Source of the DNA: Blumeriella jaapii
Taxonomy: Eukaryota; Ascomycota; Leotiomycetes; Helotiales; Drepanopezizaceae
NCBI GenBank assembly: GCA_009599575.1
Contig: VWND01000075.1
Location: 1,674,001-1,738,000, forward strand
DNA length: 64,000 bases
Reading direction: 5' to 3'
Part shown: piece by piece, positions 1 through 11,166 of the stretch
Numbering within the stretch: position 1 is the first letter of the stretch
Layout of the letters: each line of letters starts with the position of its first letter
Position numbers and translations under genes: made by a program
Notes under the pieces: model-generated
Database searches by the model: none
Told to the model about the DNA's origin: nothing
The model's input: only the letters and a program-made list of their open reading frames with translations

Positions 1-153
1 CATTTTTTTAAATATTACTACAAGTACGCAGTCCAATTTATATTTTTTTTTTTTTTTTTTTTTCCTTTTTTTAGTCTTTTCTAAAAATTCCTTAGATTAT
101 TTTACTTACCGATATATGGCCGTATTAATCTGGTTTTCTTATCTATTTTTATA
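1..153 (+). repeat. A1 5' LTR, 3' portion
   Basis: Matches the last 150 bp or so of the family A LTR, including the segment around the conserved GATATATGGCCGTAT. It contains a T homopolymer of about 20 nt near 43-63. The end reads TTTTATA where less mutated copies read TTTTACA. Confidence 0.9.
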
Positions 154-935
154 TTTAATAACCTACGCAAGAATTTAAACTTCGGTGTTTCGTTTTTATA
201 TACTCGCCGATACATTTCTTAAATTCTTAATTAAAATCGATTTCGATATTTCGCTATTACGGCTTAAAAAACCTTTTATATAGTGTTGTTCGCAGCTGTA
301 TTATATAAAAGACCTTTAATAGCTTTTTTTATTTTACGCATAATTATTAAATTATAAAAATGCAACATATTTTAGAAACGTTTGAAATTACGGTCAGGTA
401 ATTTTAAACCGTGCGAAGTTTAAAATTCGAAAATCGCTCTTTTGTTTAAAAATAACAAATCGAATATTGGTTCGTACGCTTCGATCGCTGCGCTCGGCTT
501 TTTTAAACTAAATCTTTTTTAATTAAACGCCTGGCGAGAACTCAACCTTCTGATTTACGCTTTATGATTATAGCAATTACAATTTGCGGCTTTTTATTAG
601 AAATAATAAAAAAATGGCTGTATATGCATTGGTCTGAGCTACGAAATATCGAAACCGTGAATCATATAGCAATATTATATTAATCCAGTTAACTTATTAA
701 AAAACAAATTTTTTAATATATTACTTAAATATCTGAACGCAATTTTATTTTATTTAATTCTTTTAAAAAACACAAAAACTTTTTTAATAGCTTTTCTATT
801 GAAAACGATTTTTTTTATACTAAAAATTTTTAATTTGCAATTTTAAAAAACACTTATTTATTTAATTCAAATCTTACCAACACTTTTACTAACGCTATAA
901 ACAACGACGCTTTTCGTTTTTTTATACGAAGCCGC
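154..935 (+). other. A1 untranslated leader between 5' LTR and gag
   Basis: Begins TTTAATAACCTACGC, which is TTTGATAA in the other copies. A primer-binding site of TGG type altered by G-to-A change is possible but not proven. The leader is conserved in A3, A4 and, in reverse, A5 (15356-15543). It has many stops in all frames and no supported gene. A CG-rich patch, CGATCGCTGCGCTCGGC, at about 482-498 stands out in all full copies. Confidence 0.6.
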
Positions 936-2330
936 ATGCTTTTCTTTGGATCCTCTGATGCATTTTTATTTAGTAGCGCTAACGTTACCGATTTTATCGA
1001 AAAATATAAAAAAACCTGTAAGGATTTCGGAGTTTTTAAGATTGAAATGTTCGATAAACTTTTTCGCTATTATAACCTAATTATTAAAAATATTATTAAA
1101 TCGATAAATAAATAAAAGGCTATTAAGGCTCGAAACTGGCGTAAGCTAATTAAAGCTTTGAAATCGGAATTCCGAAACTACGATCGCTAGCAAATCCGCG
1201 ATACTATCGCTTTTCTTAAACAGTTTGTTATAACAATTCGCTAAATTAAAAAACTTAAAATTTATTATTATATTTATACAAAAGTCTTTGACGTTTTCGT
1301 TAATAAAAAGATTTTAAGCGAAATTAAGCAAAAAAAATTGTTTTTATTTGGTCTTTTAATTAGTATTCGCAATAAAATTATTAAACATTTTAAAATTAAT
1401 AAACAAAACTTTGAAATCTTCGATTAATATTTCAAATTTATAAAATTCGTTTTTAAACAAAACCAAAGCGAACGTATTATTAAAGCTATAGACCAAAAGA
1501 AATCTCCTTTTTTTATTTATAAAAAAAACGTGGAAGCTTTAATATAGAAATATGCCCAGTTATTAAAAGTTACCGAAATCGCTAAAAAATAATTAGTTAT
1601 TATATTATTTAACCGTTTTGCAAAACTTATTAATTTGGAAAAGCTTAACAAAAATATCGAAATTTTCGTATTAAAATTTACCGATATTAAAATTCAAAAA
1701 CTTTAAAGCAAAGTCGAAGGTTTTATGCAATAGCAGAAAAAACTTTTTTACGTTAATTCGAATAATAAAAACGATCAAAATAGCTTTTATAACAATTATT
1801 CTTTTTAAAATGCGCGAAGCGATCAGCTTCGTTAAGCTATCGTAAAAATAATGGCTGCTTAGTGGCAACTTTTCCGTGCTAGCGATTAGAATTAGCGAAA
1901 TACTAATTATAATAACGATTATTAAAAAAAAAAAAAAAATCAACGCGGAAATCAAAATCGCGGCTATTAAAATAGTAAAAATAATTATTAAAAAAGATTC
2001 CGTAATCTTAAATGTGGATTTTGTAATAATAAAAAAATTTATTGCGAAAAACCTTATATTCGCTCAGAATACAAAGCATTTAATTTTTGTATAAATAATA
2101 AAATCTGTTATATTAATAAATACAAAGCGATTTGTTTCGGACCGACGAAAACAAAAATAAGCTTTTTTAACAAAGCTGAAAATCAAAGCTGATTAAACAC
2201 TATTCGCTTAAAAATGAAAGGTACGAAATAAAACGATTATTTGAAAAATAGGAAAAATGCAAAAACGATTTTTATTAATAAAAAAAAAAACATTTCCGAA
2301 AGCGTATTAATTAAAAAAAAAACCTTTATC
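936..2330 (+). pseudogene. A1 gag, RIP-inactivated
   Basis: Remnant of the structural (capsid/nucleocapsid) polyprotein. The ATG at 936 opens a frame whose start resembles Gag proteins of fungal gypsy elements: a short leader, then ANVTDFIEKYKKTCKDFG, then a basic helical stretch. Stops are at Gln/Trp-type positions. A cysteine-rich segment near 2015-2130 reads like FCNNKKIYCEKPY followed by further cysteines. In A4 this segment retains seven cysteines, which is not the usual CX2CX4HX4C knuckle. The end of gag is not defined: the frame seems to run on towards protease, suggesting one Gag-Pol polyprotein. The assignment rests on position and weak similarity. Confidence 0.7.
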
Positions 2331-2948
2331 CTAAGCGTAAATAAAGTTTAAATATATAAATAAAAAACAAATACATATATTATTAATGCAATTATCGCAT
2401 TTGCAAATATTATGGTTGTATAATCAAGTTAACGAATTATAAGAAAGTAAAATACTTTTGTTTTATTCGCCAAATCAATTGGTGTGAAAAAGAACGTCAG
2501 AATCGAAAAGAAAAAGATTTTGAAATTCGAGAAAAAACCGATAAAACTATTAAAAAAACGCTTATAATAAAAGAAATTGACGACGATATGAAAAATATCG
2601 ATACCGATACTTCGGTTTAAATTATTTAGAAAATATCAGCTTTTAAACGCTTATTATTAATGCGAAGCGAAAAATAAATCGATAAATATATTAGCTTCGA
2701 AACCGTCGACGAAGCTATTAAAAAAATTATGGAATAAAAAATTAAAATTGAAATTCAGCGATTTATTTAGCACAAAAAAGAAATTCGATAAAATTATTAA
2801 TAAACAAATCCTTGTATTAAAAAGGAACGAAAAAGTTAAAATCACCCGAAAAAAAAACGATTTTGAATTGGAAAAAAATTAAAAAGAAATTTATAACACC
2901 GCAATTAATTTAGCCGATAAAAAAAAATCCTCGGAAAAAGTCAGCTTT
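2331..2948 (+). pseudogene. A1 Gag-Pol linker, Lys/Glu-rich
   Basis: Charged stretch between the Cys-rich segment and protease, collinear in A3 and A4. In A4 the same part reads as a mostly open lysine- and glutamate-rich frame, with stops only at Gln/Trp-type codons. I recognise no domain. It probably links the end of Gag to Pol. Confidence 0.5.
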
Positions 2949-3353
2949 TTGGCCCTTGTTATAAAAACCCAAAAATCAAAGCGACGAAACTACTTTTATA
3001 CGGCTATAAAAGCGTTAAAAATAAAAATTATATTTAAGAAAAGTACGACCGCTTTCGCTTTATTCGATAATAAAGCCGAAATTAATTATATAAATCAGAA
3101 AACGGCCGAAGCTAATAATATTCCGATTATTACCGACAAACGAATAATTTATATTATCGTTAATAAAAATACGATTAAATTTAATAAAATTATACGAAAT
3201 ATTAAAGTCGACGTTGGAAATATTATTATTTATAAAAACTTTTTAATAATAAAAAAATACTTTTATTCTATTATTTTTGGAATGCTTTGGATTTTGGAAA
3301 GTCTCGTCAGCTTTAAATATACCGAAAACGGCCAGATAAAAGCTTTTTTCTGA
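2949..3353 (+). pseudogene. A1 retroviral-type aspartic protease
   Basis: Open for 134 codons. The catalytic motif is FALFDNKAEINYIN, where pepsin-like retroelement proteases have D-(S/T)-G-A. The Gly-to-Lys change fits GGA to AAA by RIP on the opposite strand. A second family hallmark near the end, GMLWILESL, corresponds to the usual LGMPW motif after the flap. The enzyme would process the Gag-Pol polyprotein in the virus-like particle. It has no intact start in context and is part of a larger broken frame, so it is non-functional. Confidence 0.8.
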
Positions 3354-3501
3354 AATTAAAACCGATTTTTTTAAAGTTAAATCACCGTCGCCGGCGATAA
3401 AATCTTTTTAATCGACGTTTTATCGAAAAACGAATAGCCGGCTTTGGTTTTAAAATAAACGTTAAGTTTTAATAAAACTTAGAAAATACTCAATTAAAAG
3501 C

Positions 3502-3534
3502 ATTCGCGTTATTAATCGAAATAGCACCGCGAAT
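3502..3534 (+). repeat. 33-bp hairpin repeat, A1 site 1 (protease-RT linker)
   Basis: Left arm ATTCGCGTTAT, right arm TAGCACCGCGAAT. In the Pol frame it encodes KAFALLIEIAPRI. Equivalent copies are at 23157 (A3) and 51349 (A4). Confidence 0.75.
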
Positions 3535-3559
3535 AAAATTGACTAATATTAATATTTTT

Positions 3560-4924
3560 AATTATTAATTCGGAAATAAAAATTCCGAAGATTTCGTTTT
3601 CGTATTAAACAAATCCGATTTATATATTTTATTTTTTTGTATTAATATCAGCACTTTTTATAAGCGCAAAGCTGATAAAATACGATTTGTAAATCTTAGC
3701 GAATCCGATAGAAATATTTCCGGAAAAATAAACGATTAATTCGAAAAAGATAAAGCAACAAAATTATTTTAATTAATTATTGGCGAACTCGAAGAATTTA
3801 TTACCGGCCGATTTTCCAGCTTATTATTTAGCAGCCGACTTATAAAAAAACGATTTAATAACTTAGCAATCGAAACTTAATTTTTGCCGAAAAAGAAAAA
3901 GATTTTATACGAAATCTTACGCAACCGAAAAAAGGTTATAATTTTCGATTTTACCGAAATAAGCCAATTTAATTTTAACGTTACGTTTTATATCGATATT
4001 AAAACCGTGCTTTATAAAGCTTGGCAAAAAAAAACCTTTTTAATTTTTAAAGCTTTCTAAAATAAAATAGTCGAAATATTAAAAAAACGAATTAAGCAAA
4101 AAATTCTCGAATTTTGCCACGGCTTATATAAAAACAAATGGTTTATCGTTGCGAAAAAAAAAAAAAGCATTTATAAATTTATTATCGCAATCGTCGAAAT
4201 AAACAAAATAACGATACGAAACGCTAACGTACCATTTAACGTCGATTAATTTTCAAACGAATTCGCAGAATTAATAATCGCTTTTTTTTTCGATTTATTT
4301 TCCGGCTACGATTATTTGGTGCTTAACCTACGATTTCGAAACATAACGGCAATTCAAATACTAATCGGTCTGCTGCGTATAACCAAAATACTTATGGAAG
4401 TTATTAATTTAATCGTTTAATTCGTAAAAATCGTATATAAGGTTTTTATAATTTGCATCTCCGATATTGCTTTGTTTTACGTTAACGACGTCGAAATAAA
4501 AAGGCCCAAATTATATTATAATAATAAAAAAATTCTTTTTAGAATTCGACGCTATATAATAAAATATATTTAAAATATCGACAAAATTATAGTTTGTTTC
4601 GAAAAAGCCAAAGTTATTATTGGCCTTCGATTAAAATTTTGTATATTCGAAATAAATATCGTCGGTTATATGACTAATAGCGCTAGCCGCCATTTTTAAC
4701 GAAAAAAAATTAAAAAGATTTGCGAATAAAAAAAGTATAAAAATATTACCGAAACCAAAGTTTTTATTGGCGTTATGATTTACTACCGCAATTAAATTAA
4801 AAACTTTTTTTAAAAAGCTGTATTTATTTACGTTATAATAAAAAAAAAAATCGATTTCGTTTGGGAAAAAAAGCAAAGCAAAATTATAAAAGTTTTTAAA
4901 AACGATTTTTTATCGGTTTTATTA
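3560..4924 (+). pseudogene. A1 reverse transcriptase
   Basis: Copies the element RNA into DNA. Visible RT landmarks are FSGYDYLVLNLRFRN (the palm FSGYDQ..LD..SRD region), then IGLLRIT, then YVND at 4478-4489 in place of the Y/F-V-D-D catalytic box. The first Asp to Asn change fits G-to-A RIP. Downstream, IRRYIIKYI, DKII and VGYMTNSASRHF match the thumb/connection of a common fungal gypsy lineage. The frame is interrupted by many TAA/TAG codons. The short opposite-strand open frame at 4631-4876 is an antisense shadow. Confidence 0.85.
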
Positions 4925-5375
4925 TTTATGCGGATCGATTACAGCCCAAACGCAAAAGAAATTATTTTAATTATCGACGCTAATATTTTCGGTTAGAAAG
5001 CTGTATTATAATAAATCGATAAAAACAAAAAACGGCATTTTTTACTATTCGAAAGCGGCTTATAATTCTTCGCAAAAGCACGCTACAATGCTACCAAACG
5101 AAAATATCGAAGCGCTTTTAAAATAATAAAAAAAATAAAAAGCGAATTGTACGGCGTATATTTTATTTTAAAAACGAACGCAAAAGTTTTTGTCGATTAA
5201 TTAAATAAAAAAGCTAGTAATTTATCAAAAGCGCTTGTTACTAATTAAATAGCTTAAATGCGATTTATAATCTTCGAAATCAAATATATTAAAAAAATAA
5301 TTAATATAGCGGCAAACGGCTTTTTCAAACGAAAACGCTTTTATTCGTTTGATTTCGCTAAATAAAGCGAACAAA
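4925..5375 (+). pseudogene. A1 RNase H
   Basis: Degrades RNA of the RNA:DNA hybrid. The segment EIILIIDANIFG carries the first catalytic Asp (codon 4976-4978). ATKRKYRSAFKIIKKIKSELYG contains the position of the catalytic Glu, here Lys. ILKTNAK replaces the usual L-x-T-D-A. These Glu/Asp to Lys/Asn changes match RIP. It continues directly from RT and leads into the linker with two hairpin repeats. Confidence 0.82.
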
Positions 5376-5448
5376 ATATTAACGAATAAATCGCTGACGA
5401 AATCGGCTGCTTCGCTATTTACGCTTTGGATTTTATAGAGCCAAAACT

Positions 5449-5481
5449 ATTCGCGTTGCTATTTCGGCTGGCACCGCGAAT
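5449..5481 (+). repeat. 33-bp hairpin repeat, A1 site 2
   Basis: Best preserved copy in the window. Arms are ATTCGCGTTGC and GCACCGCGAAT, 10 of 11 positions pairing, with an 11-nt loop. It encodes FALLFRLAPRI in the RNase H-integrase linker. Confidence 0.85.
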
Positions 5482-5511
5482 AAAAAACATTAATTTTCGA
5501 GCCGAAAAAGC

Positions 5512-5544
5512 ATTCGCGTTATTATTTCGGTTGGCACCGCGAAT
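5512..5544 (+). repeat. 33-bp hairpin repeat, A1 site 3
   Basis: Direct second copy exactly 63 bp after site 2. Left arm ATTCGCGTTAT, right arm GGCACCGCGAAT. It repeats the peptide KAFALLFRLAPRI. Confidence 0.82.
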
Positions 5545-5689
5545 AAATTTGATCGAAAACGATCGGAATAAGCCGATTAACAACGGAAATAAATTTTTAA
5601 TCGATAATTACGAAACCGAAAACTTTTATTTAATCGTATATTATTTAACTATTTTATTTAAATTATTTAACGTATTAAATTATTAATCC

Positions 5690-7030
5690 AAATTATTCAA
5701 AAACCAAGCTTTCGACTATATTTTAGCCGACAAAAAGTTGTATAAAATAAAAAATAATATATATTAAAAACGCTTAGTAGTAAATAATAAGGCCGATAAA
5801 TTTTAAATTATAAAAGAAGCTTACGAAAAAGTATTTTATAAAAAAGCTAAAGCTATTTATTATCGAATCAAAAACGACTTTTAATAAAAAAAATACTTTG
5901 AAAATTGCAAAGCTTTTGTTAAAAGCTGCATTTTTTATTAAAAACGAAAGCCTGGCCGAAAAAAACTTATTATATCCGATATAATTTTTTAAAATTTAAA
6001 AAAAAATCAATTTCGACGTTATACGCGTACCGATTACCGACCGCGAATATACGTGCTTCGTATTCGCTATCGACGATTTATTTAAATAATCTGAAAAAAA
6101 ACCTTTCCGAAACGCTATTTCCGAAATCATAACGATTTTTTTTTAAAAAAACGTTATATATCGATACGGTTTGTTTAGCAAATTAAACGTCGATAATAAA
6201 TCCGAAAACAAAAGCGTTGTGGAGACTTTTATAAAAAAATATAATATTCAACGCATTTAAATTTCAGCTTATAATTCGAAAAGCAATAGATTCGTTAAAC
6301 GAAATTATAAAAATATTTTTAACAGCTTTTCAAAAGTTATTCGAAAAAGCTATAAGCGTTAATCGCGGAAATTTTCGGAAATGCTTTTTGCTATACGTAC
6401 GTATATATACGCTTTTATTAAAATAATTTTATTTTTCATTTAATACGGCAAAAACGCTCGATTGCCTTTAAAAATAAAATGGCCTGTATAAAAGCTTTAT
6501 AACGTGATTAAAATGAAAACGAAAGCGGATTTATTAATAATAAAGTTTAAATAATTAAATTATCGCGATATAAATATAAAAAAAATAATCTTAAAAAAGA
6601 AAAAGTATAAAAAAACGGCTAAGAAAATCTGAAATAAAACCAAGGTTTTAAAAAAGACGCTAATTAAAAAAAAAAATCTGGTTTTAATTTACGACGTTTA
6701 ACGCGCTATCGATAAATCGGCCGATATTAAGCTTGATTACAAATAGCTCGGACCCTACGAAATATGCGAAGCCGAATTAAATAAAAGCTATTATAAGCTT
6801 ACGAAACTCGATGAAACAAAACTGAAAAAACGTTCGCCGCCAACCGGTTAAAGCGATTTTATAAAAAAAATCAGCAAATTTATTTTTTGGACTTTAAATC
6901 AGACAGCGATTCCGATTTTAGCGACTTCGACGACGATTCCGACCAAAGCGATTATATTTTTAAAAAAAAACCCTTTGGAAAAGTTTGGAAACAATCGGAC
7001 GATAATCCCGTTGCTAAAAGTATAATTTAA
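5690..7030 (+). pseudogene. A1 integrase with acidic C-terminal tail
   Basis: Inserts the cDNA into the genome. In order: a zinc-binding N-terminal region (FENCKAFVKSCIFY near 5900); the catalytic core with FDVIRVPITD (first Asp codon 6015-6017); and NRFVKRNYKNIF near 6290, where A3 still has GSVERNYKN with the catalytic Glu. Then follow a GPY/F-like region (near 6740) and a conserved NRLKRFY end (near 6840). The last part, about 6899-6957, is an unusual Asp/Ser run (SDSDFSDFDDDSDQSD). Stops at Gln/Trp codons inactivate it. Confidence 0.85.
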
Positions 7031-7584
7031 GTCGTAATTTCACTTATGATTAAAAAGAAAAAAAATGCATATAAAATTATTTATTAACTGTTCTATTGTT
7101 TTTATTATTTATTATTTCCTTTTTTATTATATACTGTTTTATTATTTTTGTTTTGCTTTACTTATATATAATTTAATTATTTTATTTATTTTTAAAACCT
7201 TTTTTTATATTATTTAAAATATCTATTATACTTTTTTTTATTTAATTGTACTTTTGTTTACTAAAACAAAAGCTTTGTATATATTTAAGCCGCATATCTG
7301 ATATATTTATATTATTCGCATATTTTATAAAAACTATTTTTTATGCATTTTATTATTTGCTACTTTTTGCACTATTTACTCTTTTCGTTATTCTGAACGA
7401 ATACCTGCCTAAACAGTTATAATTTATTAGAAAAACAATATGCGGATTCTCGTAATTTTTAAATATAAATTATTTTATAATTTCCGTATTTTTTTCCATT
7501 TACTTTTTAACAAATATAATATATTTTTCTGATTAATAAACTTATCGATATTATATCGTTTTTTAAGCAAAGCGTTGCCAAACC
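7031..7584 (+). other. A1 T-rich spacer between pol and ORF3
   Basis: Stops in all frames and strongly T-rich on this strand. Conserved in position and sequence in A2 (about 17470-18010), A3 (about 26690-27230) and A4 (about 54890-55430). It contains TATATATTTAAGCCG near 7277-7291. No gene is seen. A promoter or processing signal for ORF3 is possible. Confidence 0.5.
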
Positions 7585-10500
7585 TGGCAAACTCATTTTT
7601 AATTTATTTTAAAACGAAACTATTATACGCAATTTTTCCGAATTTAAACAAATATATAATACCGCTATTTCAAATTAATAAGCTGTTTTTGTAAAAATAT
7701 TTATAAAACAATTCGATATAATAATTAAAAACGTTAACGAATTTCTGCTCGATTATAAAAACTTCGTTAAAGCTGAATTCGTTCGCAAAAGCTTTAATTA
7801 CGACAAATTTCTGTTGAATTACGATAACGCTTTAAAAGCTTTCGCCGAAGCAAAAAAAGCTCGAAATAATAAAAAAAAAATAACAAACCGAATTTTGCGT
7901 TTTTTGCTAAATTAACGAAAAAAAGATATTTAAAAATACGTTTTTAGCAAAATCATCGGTATTATTTTATTTCGGCATTTCGCTCGCTTTTTCGAAATTA
8001 TTACTTTTATTAAAAAAAAAGTTTGAATATTAAACGTTTATATTTTTAAAACGCAAGCTTTAAAAGCTAATAATCCAAAGGCCCGCAGATTTACAAATCT
8101 TTTTATAATTGTCTGCAAATTGGTCGACGACGCTATGCAATCGCTAAAAGGAATTTTAATCGGCTGCGAAACTTTAAATTTGACTTTTTTTTAAAATAAA
8201 AAACTAAACGTCGCCAAATGCGGCATTTTTATACCGAAGAAAAAAAACGACGCTATTTCGATATTTCAAATTTACGACGACGAAAAAAACGAAAAAACTA
8301 ATATTATTTTCGTTCAATTCGAAAAAACATACGCGATAGCAATTAATACTTTTAGAGCAGCTAAAACAATTCAGCGACTTTTATTTTTAATTATCGAAAA
8401 CGAATTAAAAAACGAAACCAAAAGCGTAACAGCAAACAATCGCCTATTCGAATACAAAAAGCTTATTATATTTATAGAAACGATTCCGGAAAAAGTAAAA
8501 ACAAAAAACGTAAAAAAACGCGCCGACATTTCCGAAATTTTTTTTATTCGGAAAAAAAAACCATTCGCGTCGCTAATAAAAAAGGCATCGCGAATGAAAA
8601 CAGCCGGAAATTAACGCCGAATTATAAATTTTAAGCTAATTAATAAAAAACGCGACGATTTTACAAAATCAGATTCAAAAAACTTTAATATTCCGAAAAA
8701 AAAAGATTTAAACGATTCTGAATCTGATTTTTCGAAATTAAATACGCAAATATCAAAAACGCTTGCTGCGTTTAAAAACGTCGAACCGCTAATATTTTAA
8801 ATTTTAATAAAAGCATTTAAAATTTCGATTATTACGCGACTCGACCGAAAAAGCTTAAAAAAAAATATCGAAGTTATCGCGAAAAAAATTATATAAAAAG
8901 TTTAAAATCAAATTACTTTGCTTAAAACTTTTGCTTTCGATAACGAAACGATTTAAAAATTTTATTTCGATATTTTTACACAAAAACCAAATAAATCCGT
9001 TAGCTTTTTTCTTTTTGTTTCGAACGAAAACTAAATCAAGTTTTTTTCGGACGATTGCAAATATAATACGCCGAAATAAATAAAAAAGACTTTTGAAAAC
9101 GGTGATCCGTTTTTATTCGAGCTTTTTTTCGCTAAGAAACTCCGATTTTTTAATTTCGTTTTTACGAATAACGTTAATACTAAAAAAAACGGCAAATTCT
9201 GCCATTTTTACGTACGCTATTACGCGGCGTATTACGATTTAATTACAAAAAGAATTAACGTTATCGGCTTCGCTAATCGATTCGCTGCTATCAGAAATTC
9301 GGATTACGACGTATTCGAAATTAATTTTAATAATTAATTTATATTTCGACGAAAAACTACGAAAATTATTTAAGCGCGTACGAAAGCTTATTTAGGCTAC
9401 GCAAATTTTAAAGCAAATCCTAAAGTTTTTAGCGCGATTATAAAGCTCGACTAAAACGTAGAAAAGTGAAAGCAACGAATATTTCCAAAAGCCGACTTTT
9501 TTGGTTTTTCGACCGAAAATGTTTTTCAGAATTTATTCGAATTAAATTGCGAATTCGTTAATTACGTAAAATCTTACAACGGAAAAAACAAGCTATTGCT
9601 GTATTTTATAAAAAAAAAAAAAATTATATATAAATATTACTTCCGATTGGTTAAAACCTAAAAAGCGCTTATAATTTTTTTCGCTAATATGCTTTACAAT
9701 TTTATTTAATAAGCTTTTAGAATGCATTCCGGCCTTTACTTCGCTGTTTTAATTATTCGGAATCTTGGAAATTACCGCTTCGTGATATATTTTAACGTTC
9801 CGATCGCCCTAGGTTTCGCTAATCCCGACCGTATTACAATTATAAAGTTCGATATCGCCGATTTTCAAAAAAAAAAAAAATCGAAGATTTTACCGACGCT
9901 ATTTTCGACTGTTACGTTTTGCTTGCTTTCGCATATAATTCGGGAATAATCGAAGCTTATTTGCAATTATATTACAACGCTAAACTAATTAAAACTATTT
10001 AGAAAAGTTTAGTTTTTTTGTATTTCAGCGCGTTTAAAGCAATAGCCTCGGCTATTTTATCGGATTACGAAACCGAAAGCTACGAAATAAAAAATAAAAT
10101 GATTTTTGTCAGCTTTTCGACTAAGCAAAAGGTTTTCGTTAGATTCAGGACCTAAGAAACCGACGGCGCGATACTAATTTATTCGAATAATTATACGGCG
10201 TAAAAATACAAAAACTATTTCGAAAACGACAATCCGATAAGCAATTTAATATTATTTATGCTGCGGCGAAAGCAATTATAGCATTTTCGGTAATTTCGAT
10301 TACAAACGATTATTTCCGAATTATTTCGTAAAATAGTTTTTTTTATTGGCTTCGAAGCTTTTTTAAAAGCATTCGTCGGCAAACAATCGTAATCCGACCT
10401 ATCAGTTTTACGCGAAGCAAAAGCGTTAATCGAATTTAATTACGACGAATTAATCGATTATTTTTACGATTTTAATACAAAACTTTTCAGCGCTTTTTGC

Positions 10501-10800
10501 AAAGCGTAAAACTACGTTTAGAAGCTGAAATCTATTATTTACGTAAAAAAATCGTGGAAAGCATTCGTCGCGGCGATACTTAATAATATTATCGACGAAA
10601 AAGCTATTAACGTTCGTAAGTTTAAACGATATTTCGATTGATATTTTATCGAGCTATTTTTCAAAAAAGCAAAATAAACAAAATAATTCGAACGATAAGC
10701 GAAACGTTATTTTTCCGCAAAAGCCAATAGCAAAAAGGCTAAAAACGGGTTAAAAAATCGAAAAAGTATAAGATTAAAAAATTCGGTTTTTAAATAATTA
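7585..10800 (+). pseudogene. A1 ORF3, large extra protein of unknown function
   Basis: About 1,070 codons in essentially one frame, interrupted only by TAA/TAG/TGA of the RIP type, between pol and the 3' LTR where gypsy elements sometimes carry an extra gene. Recognisable landmarks: FDIIIKNVNEFLLDYKNF (near 7710), RNNKKKITNRILRF, CGIFIPKKK (near 8220), a Lys-rich centre with a hairpin repeat at 8563, FCHFYVRYYAAYYDLI (near 9200; the A3 copy shows FCYFHVRCYAAYCDLI, hinting at a metal-binding Cys/His cluster), FFGFSTENVF, then MHSGLYFAVLIIRN at 9722 and ILSDYETESYEI near 10060. No clear signal peptide or envelope-type membrane anchor. Present in A3 and A4, and its 5' part in A2. Function unknown. 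Confidence 0.72.
8563..8594 (+). repeat. Hairpin repeat, A1 site 4 (inside ORF3, 32 bp)
   Basis: Arms ATTCGCGTCGC and GCATCGCGAAT around an A-rich loop. One base shorter than the other copies (32 instead of 33). Encodes FASLIKKASRM. Confidence 0.72.
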
Positions 10801-10899
10801 GTTTTTAAATCATATAAGATAAATTAAATTGTATTTATTGGAATTATGTTTTTTTTTGATCGCAGTTAAAAACGATTACGTATATTATTTAAAATAAAA

Positions 10900-11166
10900 T
10901 ATAAAACGGTAATATCTTGTATTAATAAGAGCTGGTAGTTTTAGCTATGGTCGAGGCATGGACCCTTCCGAAACCTTTTGCTACTAATTATTTTCAACAG
11001 ATATAAAAGCAAAGCATTTTTTTAAATATTACCATAAGCACGCAGTTTAATTTATATCTTCATTTATTTTTCTTTTTCTTTTTTTAATCTTTTTTAGGGA
11101 TTTCTTAGACTATCTTATCCACCGATATATGGCCGTATCAGTCTGGTTTTCCTACCTACTTTTATA
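10900..11166 (+). repeat. A1 3' LTR
   Basis: 267 bp. Starts TATAAAACGG (TGT to TAT) and ends CCTACTTTTATA. TATA box TATAAAAG at 11002-11009. The last 50 bp are much less mutated than the first half. Confidence 0.93.
11002..11009 (+). promoter_or_regulatory. Family A LTR TATA box (A1)
   Basis: TATAAAAG in the context CAACAG-ATATAAAAGC, conserved in all family A LTRs. It is followed about 30-40 bp later by the conserved AAGCACGCAG, which may lie near the transcription start. Confidence 0.55.

Larger units (their letters stand above)
1..11166 (+). mobile_element. Ty3/gypsy family A, copy A1 (5' LTR cut by window edge)
   Basis: Nearly complete RIP-mutated LTR retrotransposon. Order: partial 5' LTR, leader, gag, protease, RT, RNase H, integrase, spacer, ORF3, 3' LTR. 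It is collinear with A3 (19541-30829) and A4 (47738-59027), with offsets that drift by only about 10 bp over 11 kb. Its right flank (from 11167) is family B reverse transcriptase sequence matching 40234 onward, so A1 inserted into B1. The target duplication is predicted to be GCGG (11167-11170), but the left copy lies outside the window. All coding parts are broken by TAA/TAG/TGA stops. Confidence 0.93.

Noticed and set aside
154..175. Defined tRNA primer-binding site for family A
   Set aside because: All copies read TTTGATAA or TTTAATAA after the LTR; a TGG start would require a back-mutation that cannot be shown from these copies, so no tRNA is named.
1671..1955. Minus-strand frames in family A gag and RT (also 4631-4876, 21326-21610, 24161-24349, 49604-50035, 52479-52724)
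   Set aside because: They recur opposite the real gag and RT frames in each copy. AT-rich RIPed DNA gives few stops on the antisense of Asn/Lys/Ile-rich sequence; none has a recognisable motif.
2949..3353. An alternative genetic code with TAA/TAG read as Gln
   Set aside because: Gln-position stops suggest this at first sight, but TGA/TAG at Trp positions, Asp to Asn, Glu to Lys and His to Tyr changes, and normal codon use in the host gene at 63666 all point to RIP mutation.
5449..5544. CRISPR-like direct repeats
   Set aside because: Only two units at 63-bp spacing, in a coding region of a retrotransposon and in a eukaryotic context; no array and no associated genes.
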